Below, piece by piece: positions 34,691 through 55,104 of a stretch of 64,000 nucleotides of DNA (position 1 is its first letter; the number at the start of each line of letters is the position of its first letter). Location: assembly GCF_028769735.1 (NCBI RefSeq), contig NC_088171.1, forward strand, positions 129,225,533 through 129,289,532. The letters are read 5' to 3'. The notes beneath the pieces are model-generated. The model saw nothing but the letters and a program-made list of their open reading frames with translations. It made no database searches and was not told the origin of the DNA. A program made the position numbers and the translations under genes. The stretch is from Zonotrichia leucophrys gambelii. Lineage: Eukaryota > Chordata > Aves > Passeriformes > Passerellidae.

Positions 34691-37600
34691 TTATGTACAT
34701 TTTCACTCCTCTCCATGTCTGAAAAGTAATGCTTCCCAGGAAAAGGAATCAGATCATCAGAATCTGAATTTGTAGCTGACATTGGCGATGATGCTGTTCA
34801 GAGTTCAGAAACTGCTCTTAAAAACAGCAATACCAGTACTCTACCATTAAGGCAAAAGCAGCAAGGCAAATCGTGGTAGATGAAATGGTAACAGTTTTCT
34901 ATTCATTAGATACCAAATACATCTTTGCTACATACTTCTTTTGGATGATTTAACCAGAGACAGACAGAGATTAAGCCATAGATGGTCTCCTTCCAAGGTT
35001 TCCAACCCCTGCTGCTTCAGAGATTATAAATTTCATTGTTAGGATATTGTTTTGATGGTGCATTGCATCAAAAATGCCATTATTTGCAAATGCTAGTAGT
35101 AGGAATGGACATGCATGGGAAATGCAGAAAAACTTAAGAGAAGTTATGTGACAGACTTTTTCAAAGACAGTAGGAAAAATAAGAAAGATTGTGTTTGTTT
35201 TAGGGAGCTAAGGAGTAGTAGTGGAAAGTAAGAGATAGTGGAAAAAGAAAGAAAGGACAAGGTTTTATATACTAACACAATAAATAAAAGTCCTAGAAAA
35301 TGAAAAATGGGGAAAGGCACTAAAACTCACATACAAGAAATCTCAGAGAAGCTGACATCTTGAGAACAGCAAAGAGGCAAAAGTACACTGGCCTAAAAAT
35401 GTAACAGGATCAGCATTTCTGTTTATTTACAGTCACTAGGAAGTGGTGAATAGTGACATTTTGTTTCATGTTGGAGAGAATCTGGTTTTCCTAAAGTTAA
35501 ACTTTGGAAAGAAGCTTTCTACTGGCACTCCTTCTTTTCTACAAGAGTGACACAAATTGTTTGTTGTTCACATGAGAAAAAACAGTTCATTTGTTTGAAG
35601 ACAGTTATCTGATGGACTTTGTTTACTTCCTCAAAGGATGTTAGTAGTGAAGGAAGAAGTGCTGTTAACCCTTTCTTTTGTGAAGGAGTTCATCTTAGTT
35701 GAATTTACTGAAAATTTTCAGTGATGGCAGAAAAGTTTTCCATCTCATAATTCATATTTTTCTGTCTAGATTTTGTCCTGGGTTTTATACATTATTTCTT
35801 GTTGCAATTTGTGCAGTGATAGAAACTTGTAAAAAATTTCTTGAATTCATGCAAACAATTTTTTACTACACTGTGTTTAATGGCTGTATGACATATGGCA
35901 TTTCAAAAGTTCCTTTTTTAAACCAGTACTGTATATAAGTGTCTACTACCTAACTTAATATTGAGAACTGCTGTGGTTTTGTTTACTGATAACAAACAAT
36001 AGTAACAGCACCAAGATTATACAAGCATTTGTTTACATGTGTGTGACAGACAGAGAAGCATGGCAAATTATTTTTACACTTAATTTGTCAAATGTTTTTC
36101 TATGCCTCTTAAGGGAGTTTGCTTACCGACCTTTACCATGTTGTTCAAACTCCCAAATTCATTCCTGTTGAGTAATTTCTAAAATCAGGCAGCACACTGT
36201 GTTATGCATGAAACAGCAGTTGGGTAGGACACAGTTCTGAGTTTTTCACAGTAGGCTGTCAAGACTGGATGTCATTCTGAGTTTCAAAGTGAATACAAAT
36301 CAAAATCTTCTTCCAGTAACTTTATAGATTATATCCAAGCTAAGTTTCCTAAGCTGAGGTTTTTTCAGGTTTGTGTACAAATGGTGCTCAGACGGAGCGG
36401 AATCTCCACATTAAATGCCTGCTGTACACCCCCAGATCCATCCATCCCTCCCAGGTCAGCTGTCCATGTGGAGTGTGGAGGAGGAGGTGCTTAAGGTGGC
36501 TTGGTTAATCATCAGATTGTCAGGAAAGAGAAGAGATACTGTCATCACCAATGGTAACCACATCCTTGCCCATGGAAACTTTTCAGGGGGCACAGCAGAG
36601 CAGCTGAACAAGGGCCCATGGCTGAGCTCTGCAAGCTGACTGCATTGCTGGACCAGCTCAGGGCAATTATAGTATATTCTATGGTCTTCCTGTACATTAT
36701 CTGCAGTGCAAAGGTTGTATGTGGAGACAGAGAAGAGGTCTTAGGAAAAAACAGCAAAGACATTGTTTTAAAACAAAATACTTTCATTTGTGCTAAAATC
36801 CTTCACATCAGCATATCTTCTCAAATAGAATTCATATTAGGACTCATCTGAATGAAGTTAACTTTTGAAATAAAATATATTTATTTAACTGTTAATGTTC
36901 AAAAATGGGCATTTATCACGGAGCAAATATTCTATTTAAATTATCAGTTTAAAATCTTTGTAAAATGGAAGTTTTCTGGAAATGGAAGAAATGGAAGCTT
37001 TCTGCACTGCAGTTTGGGAATTATGAGTTCCTGTCGAACGTAGGAGCTGTAGGCTGTGCCATATGTCACTTGGAGGATGTTTTCTCATATATTCACAGGA
37101 AAATCTTGGATTTGCAAGATGAATCCGTTAACTTGGCAGTAGAACATGAGGAATAAAATAGAAGTGGCTAGCCTCAAACTCCCCTAGACAACCAGGAGCT
37201 AGAAACTTGCCATATGTCATTGACTTCCATGAGCAATGCTGAGCAGTGGAATATCACCCTCTCTTGCAGCATTAAATACTGCCCTAAGTCATTAATACAA
37301 AGCAGATGGCTTTGTTGTTGATTAGAGCTGGTTAGGATCTGAAATTCCCATTCCAAAGGAAATTGTGACATTTGTATTTATTTTCACTGCATATTGGAAC
37401 AAAACATCAAAATTTCCCAGTGGGATGGATATTAAAACTGCTCTGGAAATACCAAGTTATTTCACTTCATTGGTATTGAATTGTTTTCTCAATAATACCA
37501 AACCAGTGTAATTCTAAAATTAATCAAATGTAAATGCCAGAACAAAATTAATAAACACATAAAGTAACACTGAAACATTTTTCCATGTTAAAAGGAAAAT

Positions 37601-40600
37601 ATTAAATTGAAATCATAAATTCAGACATTTTTACAAAATTTGTTTTCTTGAATGTGACAAAACATTTTGATTTCAGCTGAGCTGCATTACCCTAATGGAA
37701 ATGGGCTCTGCTGAAAAAATCTTCACCCAGTGCTGTTTGCCCAGGGCCAGTAATGTACAGAATCATGTTGCAAGTCCAAGGATGTAAAAATTCCGAGAAA
37801 TAAGACATGCACAAAGAGAAAATTAACACAATATATGCAGTTTGGGAACACCTTTGAATACTGCCTTAAAAATTCCTACAACTCCCACAAAATTGCTTTA
37901 GTCATCTAGATGTCTCTTACATTAGCTCTCTTTTGTTCAGGCACACTTGAGAGTGTTAAATGCTGGACAAATCATCCCTGGCACGGACCTTCATATTTAT
38001 GGACTTGTAAACTGTGACATTATCTTAGTGAGTCTTGTTTCCATCTCCTTAGCAAAATTCTGGTCCTGACTGCCAGAACCTCCCACTCCCAATCTCCAGT
38101 TGCCTACTTTCCTGGAAAAAGTTCCAATAACTCTCTTCAATATGGAACTAAAACTCACAGTTACTGTCCAGGTAGGAACGTTCACAATCCTTCCTTTCCC
38201 TATCGTAAGAACATCTTAAAAAATATCTAGTTTGCCAGCTAATGGCTCCATTTTTTCCAGTATCACGATTTCTTTTTTTTTCTGTCAACACCAAGTCTCT
38301 GCTGTGGGATAGGAGACCATCTGGTAACAATTTTTTTAAGGGGAGTCTAAGCACAAATGTCAGTCTTTGGGAGTCACATGCTATTTATTTACAAAGATAA
38401 AAAAATCAATATCATGAATTCACATCAGCTTCTCATCTTACTTTGTGCAACAGTAGCTTTCTGCTTTAGTTTCCACTACCCTCCACCGAGGTATTGCATA
38501 TAAGATTACATAAAAGGACCAAACAAGATGTAGGACAGATTAGAAACCTGATGAAGGAGCTGCTGGCTGAGTTTGGTGACCGGTGTGCTCAGGTGCACTG
38601 GGGAAGATCATGTTTCTGCTGGTGAGTGCCCTGCACAGAGAGAAGCCCTGTGGAAGAAAGGAGAGCGCAGTGGGTTTGACGTGGCTGGACATGTGAGCAC
38701 CAGGATAAGGACAGACAGAGTGACGCAGGTGTGTAGGAAGGGTGACTTTTCTAAAGCACTCAGGCCCCAGCAGGTACCAAAGTCAGTGGTGCTGCTTTCT
38801 GGCAGGTCTCAGTTTACTGGATACAGATGCTTTCTGAGAAGCTACCCATTGCACAGCTGCCCAAAGGGAAGGTGTGTCTTGTTTGAGAAGCCCAAGTTTA
38901 ATTGTGGGTACTGGGAACTTGGAAAAATGTGACCTTGAGCATTTTAGGAAATGTGGCCCAGAAAGGTTCTTGTTAGCCAAAGAGACTTTAGGCTCACAAG
39001 TTGCTTAATAGGAAACACAGTAACTGCAGAAAATTTCCATCGTTTGGATCTTGATGTATGGTGTTCTGAAAGAATGTTGATAGATAAAGTCACCTCCAGA
39101 TGGAACAGGTGAGAGATTTTGCCAACTCCCCTGCTGTCGGCTTAAGACTCATGCTTATAAATACTGCAGATGTCCTGTGCTTAGTGAAACAGCTGAATGC
39201 AGTAAAATCTGGAAGGGCAGCCTCCTGAGGGTGGATGTTCTAATGCACTGTTAGCAAAGTCCCTCTTGCCCTTTGCCATACAAAATTAGGCAAAGGCAAA
39301 CATACTTTTACAAAAATACTATTTCCTTAGAGTTTTAAGAAATCAAATACATAAATATATATATTTAATTCCCAAAAGAGTCATCTGAAGTCTGCCAAGA
39401 CAAAGAGTAGTTATTTTAAAGACCTTAGATCATTCTACCCAGGGTTAAAACAAAATGTTGTGGTTTTTTCTTACACACCATATGGTAAAGTGTTGTTTCG
39501 CAACTTCACAAATGAATGATTATGAACCAAAAAAGCATGTGAATATTGGCATGGATTTTATTGTTGTGAGTTCTAAAAGAATTAGGAAGAAATGAAATTA
39601 AATAGCAAGACCTTTTCTGAGTGTAAGAGGAGGGATAAACAAATCTGTATGAGTTCTTCCTCTTTTGTGTGGTTTCATTCATTTCTCATTAAGGAAGAAA
39701 AGGTTATTATCAAGCCTTTCTGGATGAGTGAAGCCTTTGCTGGCCCTGGGGAATGACTGTCCACCACTTGCTGCATCATTTTTTGCCCTGCTCATACAGT
39801 GATGGCAGTACCTCCCAAAGGGACTCCAGACAAAGCCAGGACACTGAGAAAGGCTGAAGTGCTGGATGCCTCAGTGTGTGCTCAGAGGAGCCCACATTTA
39901 CACCCTCTTACACTTTGGAGGGTCACTGTAGGATCTGGGAACATGGATTGCTTTATTTGTATCTCCAGCAGCCCCTTTCCATGTGTCTTCACTGCCTGAT
40001 GGTAGCTGAGCAGACAATTTTCCTACAGATCCCTAGGTGTGCTCTGTCCAAGCAGCAGAGGTTTTGTATAAAGTGAGAGAGCTTCATCCCCCTCTGTGAT
40101 AGCCAGGCTGCTGATGCAGCAGCAGCAGCAAGTACCTGACTCCAAAAGGATAATGACAGACCTGATTGCCCCATGAATCAAAATCTAATGGGTAGAGGTA
40201 GCCCATTACAGTCACTCCTCTTTGGTGGATAGATGTACACCAAATTTCAGCCAGGAGCAGCTTCAGAAACAAGCTCTGAGTCCTAAATGCAGGGCTTTAA
40301 GGTGGAAAGAGTGATCAGCCATGAATGAGAGTGGAATCACTGTGCAGTGTGACATGCTGTACAAATGCACGTAATATGCTCTTTTCCCCAGCTCCCAATA
40401 TTGGAAATGCTCATGTGCCTAGTCATCCTTCTTGTGCCACACACTCCCCCTTTCAGGAAATGCTTTGGAAACAGAGACCTTTTCTGGAAGCCCCAGGGAT
40501 GCTGAAGGTGATGCAAAGTGAGGGATGTGCACATCAGCCCTTTCACTGCTTGAGACTGAGGCACTGTGCATTGGTCTCTAAACACCTCCAGCCAAGACTG

Positions 40601-40982
40601 GAGCATTGCTGAGAGTCCCATGACAAGCACTAGGCTGGTGTTTGGTGTTTAGTTAACCCGGTGGTGCTGAAGACCCCAGCATTTATTGAGGGGACGCTGC
40701 ATCCCCTTCCTATAGCCACCCTCCCACCAGCCCTCACTGCAAAAATGCACAAAGGAATTATGATAAAGAGAAACAGGAGACAAAGTGCAGCAGCTGTAGC
40801 ATTTCTCTGCCAGAGCAAATCTGAAGGGAGAAGAGCCTGGGCTTTTGATGTCACCCATGAGCACCTCCAAGTCTGAAACGTGGGAACTCCGTGCAGCTGC
40901 TCCTGCTTGGATTCCTGCCTCAACCAAGACACAGAGCTATAAAGGATTTGCTTTTATTTCTTGTCTTGAGTTTCTCCTGGGG

Positions 40983-41048
40983 TGTCAGGAAAGAACAAAT
41001 TTTGTCAGGAAAGAACAAATTCTGTCAGGAAAGAATGAATACTGTCAA
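40983..41048. repeat. 20-bp minisatellite, about 3.3 copies
   Basis: The unit TGTCAGGAAAGAACAAATTT repeats at 40983, 41003 and 41023 with a partial fourth copy at 41043. The period is exactly 20 bases, with changes mainly in the last copy. Confidence 0.9.
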
Positions 41049-42374
41049 AGGAGGAGTTAGGGGCACCTTTGGTAAGGGAAGGATTCCCAATAAGGGGCTA
41101 AAGAAACAGGAAGGTGGCACTGAACAAAACAGGAACTTAGAGCAGTGAAAATGTCAGGATCCTGAAATCGAACTAAGATCCTAATACAAAAAGATGAGTG
41201 AATACTGTGATGAACATGTTTGGAAGCACTAGTGGGCAACTGGGTAGCACATGACCACTCTTCCTTCTATTGATAAATAAAGCATAAATACTGAATGATG
41301 ATCCCATCCACACCTTTTCCTTGGTTTTTTCCCTCTTAATTTCTTCATCAGTCTTCATTCCTCTTCTTTGATGTCAGCTACAGTTTTAGCCAGATGTATT
41401 TGTACTTGTTTTACTCCACTGCAAATCTGTTTACTGCTGTTTCTTCTGAATATTGTAAGAGAGTGTCAGATTTTTTTTTAAATCTTGCTCATTAATTTCA
41501 TTCAGTTTTTGCTCTTTTCCAATAGAAAGAGATAAATGGAGGGTGGCAAGGCTCAAATTTTTTTTCTGCATGTATTTGTTTATTTTTTTGTTAAGTCCCT
41601 GTGTGGTTTTTAATAAATTTGGTTTTCTTTCAAAAATGTGTTCCAAGATGCCGTTAAAAAAAATTAAGCAAAAGCCTTTCTTGGCAAGCATCCCCACACT
41701 GATTACTCAAATGAACGTGTGAAAACAAACTAGAAATGGCCAGAAGGAAGCAAAGTGGCTGCTTCCAAGAGCCTGAGGGGTTCCTTTCTGTAGGATGGAA
41801 ATAAAAAAAATCTCTTGACCAGGTAGTGCTTACACGTGACAACAGATGACTGAAACCAGAGGAGTTGTTCTTCCCAGCACAGCTGCTGCTGCTGTCACGA
41901 TGCACAGTGTCCCACCAGCGGGATCCTGCACTGGGATTTCCAGTGGGACAGTGGTGGCTCTGAGGCTGTGAATGGGGAGCTCAGGGACTGGTCACAGGGT
42001 TCTCCTGGGCTGGAGCACACCAGAGATCAGTGAGTGCATCCCTGCCTTGCTCAAGCCTCACTGGAGAGCCCCAAGATCACAAGACAGTGCCTTGCCCACA
42101 TTTACTGTTGGGTTTGCATGATGAGGCCATGGCCACACTGGTGTTCCAGCCACAGGGAAGCAGCACTCACAGATGGGGAGGGAATGTATTATTTAGGATA
42201 GCTCTTGCTCTGAACTGTCTCATTACATGGCTTGTACAGCAGTTAGCAGTATTACAGCCCAAAGGAATAACTGACCTTATGAAAGAAACTTAGTTTTTCC
42301 ATCAGATTGTGTTCACCAAGCCTTGACTTTTGTAAATGCACATAACTTCCCCCTTTCTGTAAGGGCATGGACAT

Positions 42375-42600
42375 AGATTATTTAGATAGATATTAAGGAG
42401 GAAGTATTTTACAGAAAGAGTGGTCAAATAGTGGAATCATCTACCCAGGGAGGAGGTAGAGTCACCATCCCTCGAAGAGTTTAAAAAAAGACTGGATGTG
42501 GCACTTGGTGCCGTGATCTAGTTGAGGTGTTAGAACATGGGTTGGACTCGATGATCTTAAAGGTCTCTTCCAACCTAGAATTTCTGTGATTCTGTGATAG
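42375..42600 (+). mobile_element. CR1 LINE 3' end, + strand, about 225 bp
   Basis: This ends with the classical bird CR1 text GGTTGGACTCGATGATCTTA, then AAGGTCTCTTCCAACC, and closes with TTCTGTGATTCTGTGATAG. Upstream it contains the 'GGAGGAAGTATTTTACAGAAAGAG' region and 'GTGGAATCATCTACCCAGGG'. It is strongly 5'-truncated and has no frame. Confidence 0.88.
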
Positions 42601-45600
42601 ATGAACCAGTGCTGCATTTGGAAGCATGTGTACACTGTATGTGTACAAACAACAACAGAGTTTGCAGACACTGACACATTGTGGTGAACTGGTACTTGGT
42701 ATTATCTGAAGCTTTACCAAGCAATGAGAGCAGCTGGCAGAGGGGGAGGAAGAGAGTCGGTCTAATGCAGTGAAGTTTAATAATAGAGCAAAATTTTGGC
42801 CAGAAAGCTCTGGGGATGCATCCCCAGACAAAGTCTCACGCTCTGAGATGCACCTCAGTCTCCCCTCGATATCCCTGCACTTATTGCAGGGATGTTGTAC
42901 TGCAAGGTTTGGTCAGGACAGAGCAGCACCCCTCCTCTGAGCCTGTGACAGAGCTGAGCTGCACAGTGGCAGCAGAGAAAGAACTGGCAGGGGTGCCAGA
43001 AAGGGATGGCAGAGGAATTAACTTGCCAGAGCCCTGTCTGCTGTGCTGTGGAGGCTGGTGTGTGTGCAGTGACAGGAGAAGACTGCTGGAGGGTAGAACA
43101 TGAAGGAAGGCGAGATCCCTGCCATTTCCAGATGTGCAGACAACTAAAGAGATAGATGGTGGATATGAGTCCACTTGTCACACATCCAGGTTTTCAGTAA
43201 TGATCTGACAGGAGGAAAAAGCACAGCAGGTATGGTGAGTGGAGAATCACACTTGTACCTCAGAGTGCCATTGCCACAGCGGACTGGCTCATGCTGGAGC
43301 ATTGCTTTCTCACCATTGTCAGGTAGCAGAGCTGGCTCAGAGTGATTCTGTTGTCCTTTTCAGCCTTTAGTTCATTCCAGCAGCCATCAGGAGCTTGTGC
43401 AGCTGCTTGGCAGAGATTGAAGTCCCACAATTTCTTGTCTCGGGAAAATTCTCAAATTATGTGTTAGAAATATATTAAAGACAGCATTGCACCCATAAGT
43501 GGATTATTTCTTGGAAACAGGTCAAACTGTGTGTTAGAAACCAAGAAACAGAAGTTTCTGAAGACAAAAATCACAAAGTGGAACTTTCATTGCTTCTTTC
43601 TGAAAAGTTTTCTGCTTTCATTTTTACAGAATAGGTGTCTGTAGCCAAGCTTGTGGTGTGACTCACCTTGCTGTTCCCACCAGAAACAGATCAGGCAGGA
43701 CTTGTTTTCAAAGTGGTTCTTTAGACCCTTGAGGTGCTTTGTGTCCTGTTAGCTCTGAAGTACCCAATAGCCTAAAACTTCCATTTTTAGAACAAGGCTT
43801 CCCTGCACAAATACCCCCTTCTCATAATACTTTTTCCCAACAGGGGACTTCCCCTCAGATTTAAGCCTAAATGAAGATTAAGAAGTCTTGTTGTCTTATA
43901 GCAAACCTTCAAGAGGAAAAATAAAACCTTTTTGTTTTTGAGGAAATATGTTTAGATGTTTGCATTGCATTTTTGCTTTGCACCGCACTCGTTGCAGTGG
44001 GTTGGCTGCATGCTGCATCTTTCCAGCTCCTGCAGGGTTGTTGCTTAAGCAGGCAGTGTTTGCCTTACTGTGCGGTTTCAGATTGAGGTAACAAGTGTGT
44101 GTGAGCAGCAGCAAGCTGCTGGCAAAGAGACACGTGGTAGCAGAGGTGTTCACTGCCCTGGTGCCCAGTCAGAGCTCCCTGTGTGCGGGGGAGGCTGAAC
44201 CTGCACACACTGGCTCTGCTGCACTGCAGGAAAGCCATCGGTGCAGGGTCACTCTTGGCTTGTGCTGTCTGTCAAACAGCTCTGTCATCTTCACCTTAAA
44301 AACTCCACACATGGGCCTGAATAAAGGAACCTGAAGCATTTCCTTTCAGGAGCATCTCCTGTGACGGTTCCTCCCATAATCAGTGAGCAGGGATTCCTTC
44401 CACAGCAGCCTCAACAGTGACGCTTTACTTCCTGGTATTCTGTAGTTGTTGGCTGAAATGATACCAACCTTTCAAGCCATAAACACATCACATTCTTTTA
44501 CCAAAAAATATTGCCTTAAGAATTAAGACCTTGGTATTTTGGTATGTTCGACATAGCAAGTCATTAATATATATTATATCTAACACAATTGTATCAGAGG
44601 AAGAAATTGCAGAAATGCAATTAAACATACTCACTAAACACTGAATTTGTCTTTCTTTTTGTACTCCTACAACATCCATTTCTCAGTATTGTCAATATTT
44701 TACTTTACCTTTGTGATTGCTATTCACTATTTACTTGCTGTATTTAGGACTTTTAATCAGTTATTAGAAATTTGAAAGATCTACAGGAATGATAAAGTGT
44801 GAGAAGACGTGAATCAGTTTCAATTTCATTTTGTTCTGTGCATGTATTGCTGTCATTGTTAGCAGACATCCTCTTAGCTTACTGCACTCTGCCCACAGTC
44901 TAATCTGTCTTGAAGAGTCAGACAGCAATCTATGAAGTAATTGTAAGGATCTTCAAGTGTCTTCAATGATCTTCTGTACTAGGACTGCAAAAGCATTTTG
45001 TTGTTGATAGATAGAATAGGCTCAATAAATCCCATTGTTGTGGTTCCTAGAACAGCACCTATTAAAAAGGAACAGTCTGGAAGGCAAAGAACGTGATAAA
45101 AATTCATCACAAGTGGACTGAGGAATAATGCTGCTAGTTTTGACTGCATCACCTGGCATCACAACAGCTGTGGATTTCAGCCTTGTACAGCAAGTCACAT
45201 ATGGTTAGCTCTCTTTCTGCCTGGAGAGCACAGTTTTTTCTGGTTGTGATGCTCTGCAAGGCACTGCACTCTACTCTTCTGTGGTTTTTATTATTTGTCA
45301 AAAATATATTGCACCTACAACACTGTGCAGCTATAAGGGCATTCATTTTTAGAGTGAAATAGAGTCTTATTGGCCACCTCTTGAAGGACCCTGCCTGCAT
45401 CTTACCTCAGAATTTCATTTTTCAGAAGACTCTCAACTAGAAATGTGCAAGCTGAGTTTTCCATTTTCAAATGTTTGAGTTATTAAAAAGCAGGAGGGGA
45501 TTATATGGCTAATTCTAGCTCATTCCCACCACAGCTGGCTTGCACCTTAGTCAGTAATCTTCCCTCCTGCTCTCTGGTCTGCAAAGTGTGCTGGCCCTGG

Positions 45601-48127
45601 CATGGAGGGGAGCTGCTGCCTATGCTGGGGATGTTACTGGGGGGTTTGTGTTAAACTGGTGCCACTATAAACTGACCCTGGCTACTTCCAGTTGCTCTTC
45701 CATCCCACTGGCAGACCCTGATCATGTTGTTTTGCCTGACATAAAGCCCTCTGGCTGCTCTAATGTAATCCATTCCCTCAGCTAATTCCCAGGTTGTTTA
45801 TTATGGGCCCCATCCAACACCCATGGAAGGCAACACAACGTTCAGCTGCCTTGGCAGCTGTTGGACTGGGCCTATGAAGCAAGGACTTTTTTTCTATTTT
45901 CAGGGCATGAAGAGCTTGGATTGCTTAAAAACTTTGATCAGGATGAAAAGACAAAAGGCAGTAGAAAAAAATTACCTTTGAGATTGCATCTTCCACTTTT
46001 CAAGTGTTTTGGAGACACTTTGGAGGAAAATATATTGTTTGGTCAATGTAGTCAACCAAGCCCTTGAAATTGTCAGGAGATGGATAGACCCCCATGGAGC
46101 AGGGTTCTTCACCCTTCCCATCCTCCTGTCTGTGAACAGGGAAGCCTGTTCTCCATGAACCATGTAGGCAATGTGTTTAAACAGGACATATAGTTACCAA
46201 ACTATGATTCCATTTGTTTTTTGCCTTTTTTCTCTTATATGTTCTTTGTATTCTTCACACATCTATTTGTAACTCTGTAGCCTACTGTATTAGTGACTAG
46301 TTTTCCCAGTACTTTTCCACGGCCTTTCCCTAGACAAAAAGAACAAATTTCAGAACTCCAAGTCCCTGGGGCACAAGGCCCCAGTGCTGTCTTGGTTATT
46401 CCTGGGAACCAAGGCTGAGAGTGCTGAGGAGAAAACTCCAAAGAAAGGGCTTCACCTGAAGGAAAATTGCATCACCACTTGCATGTCCTCCTAATTGATG
46501 TTTTTTATCAATTATGCTAATTTCCTAAAACCCTTAAAATGTATTTACCCCTAGAGGGGGTAAACTTTTGTGGACATCTTTCCATAACTGCCCTTGAAGG
46601 CCTTCAAATAAATATCCGCTCTTATATTACCTTCTTACTAAAATTATGTTGAATTTGATTCCCAGATTGGGAAAAAGGCAACAACTGTATGCTACCAGAC
46701 AGCCATCAGTGAATCCTGGAGACACAGATGGATCTAGGATGGATCCTGTAGTTTTCCACTTGAGAAGTGCAGCTTTTTGGTCATTCTGGTCTAAGAACAC
46801 AGGAAATTAAGGAATCAATCCTCTAGCTGCCTTGGGGACTTCAAAGTCCTTGGGGAGAAAGGGACCTTCCCACAAGAAAAAAAAGTAGCATCAACCTAGG
46901 AGAACCTCAGTTTCTTCTTCCCAGTGTGAAACAGAAGAGACAGCAGATTAGCTTCAAATGGTGGCACATTTCTCAGTAGCTGCTTTGTGATGTATCAATA
47001 TTGTATTATTCTTTGTCTTTTAAAGTAATGGTTAAGAAAGGACATTTTATTAAATGCTCATTAGCCATTCCAGTTGTCATTATTAAACCCATCTCTGGGC
47101 CAGAGACTCCATTCTGACAACAGTGTGAATCATGTATAAATTATTTTGCAATTCTACTTTAGTTATGCATACATCATATCTTAGTTGTGACTGCCATTTG
47201 CGTGACAAATTCTCAGGCGGGTTTCTGTCAGTAGAGAAGGGCTTCCCACAAATCAGCATGATGTTAAGCTTCCAGTAAAACTGATGTTGCCTTTTGGAGC
47301 CAACACACTCAGGCTCCAAAACTTAAAACCCAAAGGCATCCATCATTAGTAAATGTGCTGCACAATGTGATATGTACCAACTTGCCTCAAATGAATATAA
47401 TTAAGGTGATTTAACAGAGACTGTATCCAATAATACTTTTTAATGGTTAATTTAAGGGAAATGAATTTTCAATTTCATTGCCTGGGTACAAAACACAGTA
47501 ATAGTTTGAGTGGGGGAATCCACTGTTGATAAAATCTCTTCAGATTTTATCTTAATTCTGAAATAAAATGGGAATTTATCGTGCCAAACAGTTTCTGCAT
47601 TGCTTTCTGGTTATAAAGATATATGTAGAATGGCTTTGGAGCTACTGGTTTCAGCGTACCCTGCAGTTGCACCTTGATCCCATTTTGGAACAAGACCAAG
47701 GGAACACAGACCTTAGTACCAGTCTGGCTTCCACCAGAGATACAAAAATTGTGTCTCATTAGGGCAGGTCCTCAGGATGACCGGGGTGGAGGGTGTGCTG
47801 CAGTACACGGCTGCTGTTAGCTGTACCTTGCCACAGCCATTGCTTGCCTCAGGATTTCAAGGGCAAAACAGGATGGCAGTGAATTCTGTGTAATTACTGT
47901 TCTACGACTGTCAAAAGACAGTTTAATCAAGATGTAGATTACGTTTATTAATTTTTCCAAAGTATACCTGTAGTTCTGGACATTGTCCAAGGTTTTGGTT
48001 GATACCCAAGAGTGAACTATCATCAGAAAGCTCAATATACAGCATACTGTTCTTCTACAGCCTCCAAGCTAATCAGCATCAATAATTAATAACAATTCAT
48101 ATGTGTTTGTTTTTGCTTTGCAGGTAA

Positions 48128-55104
<6,977 letters not shown>

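Larger units (their letters stand above)
6628..48123 (+). other. NCALD: NCALD intron 1 (within-window part, about 41.5 kb)
   Basis: This runs from the donor at 6628 to the acceptor TTTGCTTTGCAG at 48123. Separate entries list its repeats. The rest is mostly AT-rich, with many short frames that show no family resemblance. I looked for coding exons, tRNAs and other RNA genes and found none I can support. Stretches with nothing recognised include 8377-20229, 24400-29000, 34700-40900 and 42610-48100. Enhancers and extra 5' exons would be expected in an intron this long but are not identifiable from one genome. Confidence 0.6.

Noticed and set aside
40116..40130. Short CAG run as a polyglutamine or expansion site
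   Set aside because: Only about five units, not in any supported coding frame.
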